Assembly (NCBI RefSeq): GCF_004210375.1
Contig: NC_134837.1
Location: 167,937,310-168,001,309 of the forward strand
Source of the DNA: Tachypleus tridentatus
Lineage: Eukaryota; Arthropoda; Merostomata; Xiphosura; Limulidae
Length of the DNA: 64,000 nt
Direction: 5' to 3'
In this document: piece after piece, positions 59,940 through 64,000 of the stretch
Numbering within the stretch: the stretch's first letter is position 1
How the letters are laid out: the number at the start of each line of letters is the position of its first letter
Program-made: the position numbers and the translations under genes
The notes under the pieces: generated by a model
The model's input: only the letters and a program-made list of their open reading frames with translations
The model's database searches: none
What the model was told of the DNA's origin: nothing

Positions 59940-59941
59940 TA

Positions 59942-61859
59942 GGACCAAAAAGATAGGAAACATCTGATAGAATGCGCACTCTTTCACCAGTAATGAAACT
60001 CATTGTTTCGTACCTGATGAAAACTGAACACTTGTTTCAAAGTTGAAGAAATAATTTAACTCTGACGTTACACAAGAAGCTAAGAACAAATATATCCCTT
60101 GACTATTTTTTACAATTGAATTACAGTAACAATATCATGCCATTCAAGCTATCAAGTGGGATTATACAGAATCTTTTTTACAACATTTAACAAATATGGC
60201 AGCTGCTCTTTGCAATACAAGTCTTATCCCTTCCTGGACCACAGGGATATCAAAAGTATTACAAGATATTTTTCTTTTGCAGTTTGGAAATATTAAACAT
60301 GTTCCACAAGTTAGTGTAAGCTCACTAAAGCATATCTACTTTAAGCTTAAATATATTCATATAATGTAATTTAGTATGCCTATATTTTTTTAGGATGCGA
60401 TTTCCAGTTTTGTTGAGACATCATTTTGAGAAACCATTAAAAAGGACTTATTTTGTCACATAATTTAAATTATTTGTGGATTAGAAAATTTAATTTCATT
60501 AATCCATTTAGTTTCAACTTCATTAATTATGTTTGTTAAGAATAAAGTAAGACAATAAGATATTTGTGCTTGTCCACCACAAACCTGATTAATATTTGTT
60601 AATATACTTCTGTTCATTCTTTATTTTGTTGATCGCAGTACTTGTACACATCATTTCCAGTTATAAATTATAAACAAACTAGATGATAACTGACAAAGAT
60701 CTAGTGATGATCAAGGACATCAAATTTTAGAATGTCATCAATGTTACCTTTATCAGGTGAGGTACTGTGATTTTTGCAAACAATTTTCATTGCAAAAATC
60801 AACTTATGTGTAACAAATATATTTTACTTTCCTGCTAAGTCTTTTAATTTGTGTGTTGTTTAAATAAAATAAATAATATTTAACAATTATGGATTTGAGT
60901 TATCAGGATATACTGGTAAAACCTGATATTTTATTATAGAACGTTTATGTTCCTTTTAAAAATATATAATTTAACATAAAAACATTTGTAAAAAGGAAAA
61001 TAATATTTAAAGAAACTATAAAGACTCTGAGATGTGTAGTTTGTTTCTGAATATCATAAATTTTCCCTCAGATTGTTTTGTTGGCTTCTACAAGAGCTTC
61101 ATGCAGTAATTATTTCAAACCAAGAATTTCTGCTGAACTTTGTTTTACTAACACTACATTTACATAAATAATTTATAGTATTTTCTATCCAATCATAAAC
61201 TAAATATTTGTTATAGCCATTTTCAGAGATGAGTTTATTTAATGATGTATTAAACTACATGCTTTGATATAAATGTAATGATAAAACCACTATAGCAGGG
61301 CTAGAAAATAAACTGAAAAACAACACAAATAATTATATTCTTAAGGGCTGACAGTTTCTTAACAAATACAAACTTATACTTCAGAATAGTCAAAAAAATT
61401 CTAAAATTGCAACTGCACAAAAACAAAGGCTAGAAAAATGATAAATACAATACAAAATATGAAATAAAAACTTTTTGAATTCATAACTGTGGATTCAGAG
61501 CTAGAATGATTTTTTGTCAGACTTTTAAAATTTGATATACAGGTATGTACAGTTGTAATAAGGCTAAACATTTTCAACTATATTACATTTTAATCCTACC
61601 CCAGCAAAACTACTTTTCTGAAATTCAATAAAAATAATATAAGCACAATAACTTTCCTGTTTATTCAAGAGTTTAAAGATTTAAAAATATGCATAATCTG
61701 GTAACTACATTGCCATGCAGTTTTCTACACACTGTAACTACATAGCAATACATTTGTCTGTACAATGTTAGCTTTGATAACTTTACAACTAAATGTAACA
61801 GACATAAATGGTTTTTTGTTTAAAATTAGACATAATCCTACTCAAAAAGAAAAGCTGTA
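59942..61859. other. ALDH7A1 intron, nothing assigned
   Basis: AT-rich with no exon of ALDH7A1 recognised on the - strand and no known repeat. Confidence 0.45.
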
Positions 61860-64000
61860 ATTTTCCTACACTGAAAATGTATTTTCTGATAGGTACTTCT
61901 CTCTCTTCACAAGATATAGCTGTTCCTATTTTGTGCTGCCCTCTATAAGAAAACCTTTCTAATCTATCCTAAAAGCCTTCTTCTCCTCATTATTGGAATG
62001 CAAAATTACAACATGTCTCTAATGCAAATCATCATGCCCAATCTCTCCACCCATAACAAAGAATTACTATCATCTATTGAACCATCATGTGAAGCATGTG
62101 ACTCTTATGCATCACTACCACATTGTCACTTCACAGTTTGACAGAATACATAAGCACTGGAAGATTGTGTAGAGGAAGATGGGAATTGCAAATGCAGGGA
62201 AGTACCTATTTGAAATATGTTTTCAGTGTACGAAAATAAAACCTTTGATATGGTACATCCATCCTCTCACAAGATTAACTAGAGGGACCAACATGAGGAA
62301 AGAAAAGACATACCCCATAAAAGCTTCTGAAGGATGTTTTTGTATGAAGAGAGGCACCACATTACTTCTGATTCCCACATCTCCTTGCCATAACCAGCTA
62401 GGAACAAACATGGTAGAAGGAAAGGAGCACATCCATGTTAGAAAAGATAAGTCAAGAAATTAATCCCAACTGGAGAAGTATGAAAATTCAATCCCACAGA
62501 ATTAAAGAGTGGATAATGGATGGTGTAGAATAGATATGGCATGGCAGATCATAGTTGGTAAGGCAACATCATCCAAAAACGCCTCAATGCTTACAGAATG
62601 CCATCCACGAGAGGGTAAAATGAGGATCATACCAGCTTCATATTAAGCCATAAAATCAGGAATTTGGGTAAAACACTGATTCTAGGGCATGATACAGGAT
62701 GAGCATTGAGCCAAAGATCCAGCAATGCGACATCCAGTATCTGAGTAAAGTTTGTTTCATGTAATCAACTCTCATGACTGGGAGACTGATCTGAAACATC
62801 CAAACATTTATAACATCCTTGTTGCAAGAAAACAATGGAATGCTTAGAAAATAAATGGAAACATCCCACATATACCATCTGTGATCCACTACACAGAAAG
62901 AAGAATGGAAGAAGGAAGATACACAACTTCACATCTGTGAAAAGACTTAAGTTGACTGGTTCACTCATTTTGAGACTAGCTCAACAGGCACCAACATCCA
63001 TATCAGGGTAAAATTAGTGCACCCAATCAAAGGGGCAAATTGTATTGAAAAGTTTCACTCCATGGTATATGTCACTCAATTCAAAGGATGGTATGCCTCC
63101 TACACTGGCAAAACTACTTACTCTCAACTGAATAGTTAGAGCCATCTTTGTGGAACCCATCCAGCAGGTTGCCTTCAAGGTCAACCACCATCCCAGCAGC
63201 TTAGGACTTGTAACCTGTAAGGACTCCTATATTCCACTGGAATAAGATGGGGGGGGGGATAGAGTAATGGAGAGTCCTGGAACTGCTACACCCTGGACAG
63301 TAAAATGGGTATTATGAAACTGTACTCTGAACAGCAAACCATACAAATTTATTCGATCTAGGCATGACATTGGTAAGCAGCTATCCCGTTCTGGTTTACC
63401 TATGGTGTCCATGGGTGGTACAACCTATTTATGAAGCAAATATCACTAGGTTAATGAGACACGGATTGAGTGCATGAATCAACTTGTACATGAATCAACA
63501 TGTACAGTACAGACCTGCTTGTCAATGCAAAGAATACCAGGTCAAGTACTACTTGCTAGAGAGAGAGATCTAAGAGATGAAATTTGAAGTAACAACCCCT
63601 TAGAGAAAATAAAATAAAAAGAAAAAGTTACCTAGGATCATAGCTAAACAAAAGTTGAAGTATATGCACACATGGTATGCAATTCCCTGAGGAGCAGAAA
63701 CTGTAACATGATGCAAGTAAAGGGAGGTGAACATTAACAGAATGGTCAACAAAAAAGAGAAGCAAGGGAAAAGTGAGATGTAAGATTTGATGAATTGTAA
63801 CATGGAACACAGCATATTGGGATGGGGACAAAGGAAAACAAGCCAACTGAATTAAATGATGAACCCAACTGGAAAAGGTAAATATAGATAGATCCCAAGA
63901 AGGTTGCCACAAGATAACAAGACATAAATGAAAATCCCCAAAGGAAGCTGTGTAGACCATATAACAACAAAGAGCACACACAAGGCTCAGAAGTCAAACC
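61860..64000. other. Repeat-like stretch of changed composition, unassigned
   Basis: From about 61860 to the window end the sequence is less AT-rich, low in CpG and rich in CATCC, GGAAGA and CCAAC words, with many short open frames on the - strand (for example 63628-63981) that have no motif. It resembles one long decayed element or non-coding repeat that continues past the window. No ALDH7A1 exon seen. Confidence 0.4.

Noticed and set aside
63600-63997. Overlapping hydrophobic - strand frames at the window end
   Set aside because: Three frames overlap without a shared motif; the hydrophobicity follows from the purine-rich + strand.

Overview
The window looks like nuclear DNA of a chelicerate, most likely a horseshoe crab (Limulidae). 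It is AT-rich, with small phase-matched exons separated by long introns. It holds many copies of tRNA-headed SINE families that I remember as typical of Limulus/Tachypleus; that species assignment is recall plus inference, not a database result. Two host genes can be supported.

The first, on the + strand, is a complete kinesin of the KIF12 type. Eighteen coding exons run from 4418 to 45863. All splice phases match and the spliced length is exactly 2067 nt (688 residues plus stop). It has a P-loop, switch I, switch II, a coiled-coil neck/stalk and a basic, Ser/Pro-rich tail. The second, on the - strand, is the last exon of ALDH7A1 (antiquitin) at 58617-58736. The rest of that gene would lie beyond 64000. 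The two genes are convergent, with about 12.7 kb of repeat-filled DNA between their stop codons.

Most of the remaining sequence is mobile-element debris. SINE-A (about 260-275 bp), SINE-B (about 125 bp) and a related SINE-C are scattered throughout. There are two adjacent Tc1-like elements in KIF12 intron 5, one of them with Sleeping-Beauty-style IR/DR ends. Two broken mariners lie in the intergenic region and in the ALDH7A1 intron. A Jockey/CR1-like LINE reverse transcriptase sits in KIF12 intron 11, and an RNase H-bearing LINE lies on the - strand at 54850-56945. A broken copy of a protein family dispersed in arthropod genomes lies in KIF12 intron 1. A THAP-domain gene with its own introns lies inside inverted ends in intron 2.

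The least expected structure is a set of hammerhead-ribozyme-like cores inside tails that look Penelope-like. One at 11905-11950 has all conserved core positions; four others are decayed or rearranged, and several sit at the centre of long fold-back hairpins. Other points of interest are a possible 9-nt symmetric microexon in KIF12, a Lys-to-Cys change in its RDSKLT motif, a seven-unit minisatellite in intron 5, and a 225-bp tandem duplication near the end of ALDH7A1. The stretches 49443-52070, 53411-54850 and 61860-64000 are repeat-like but could not be assigned.
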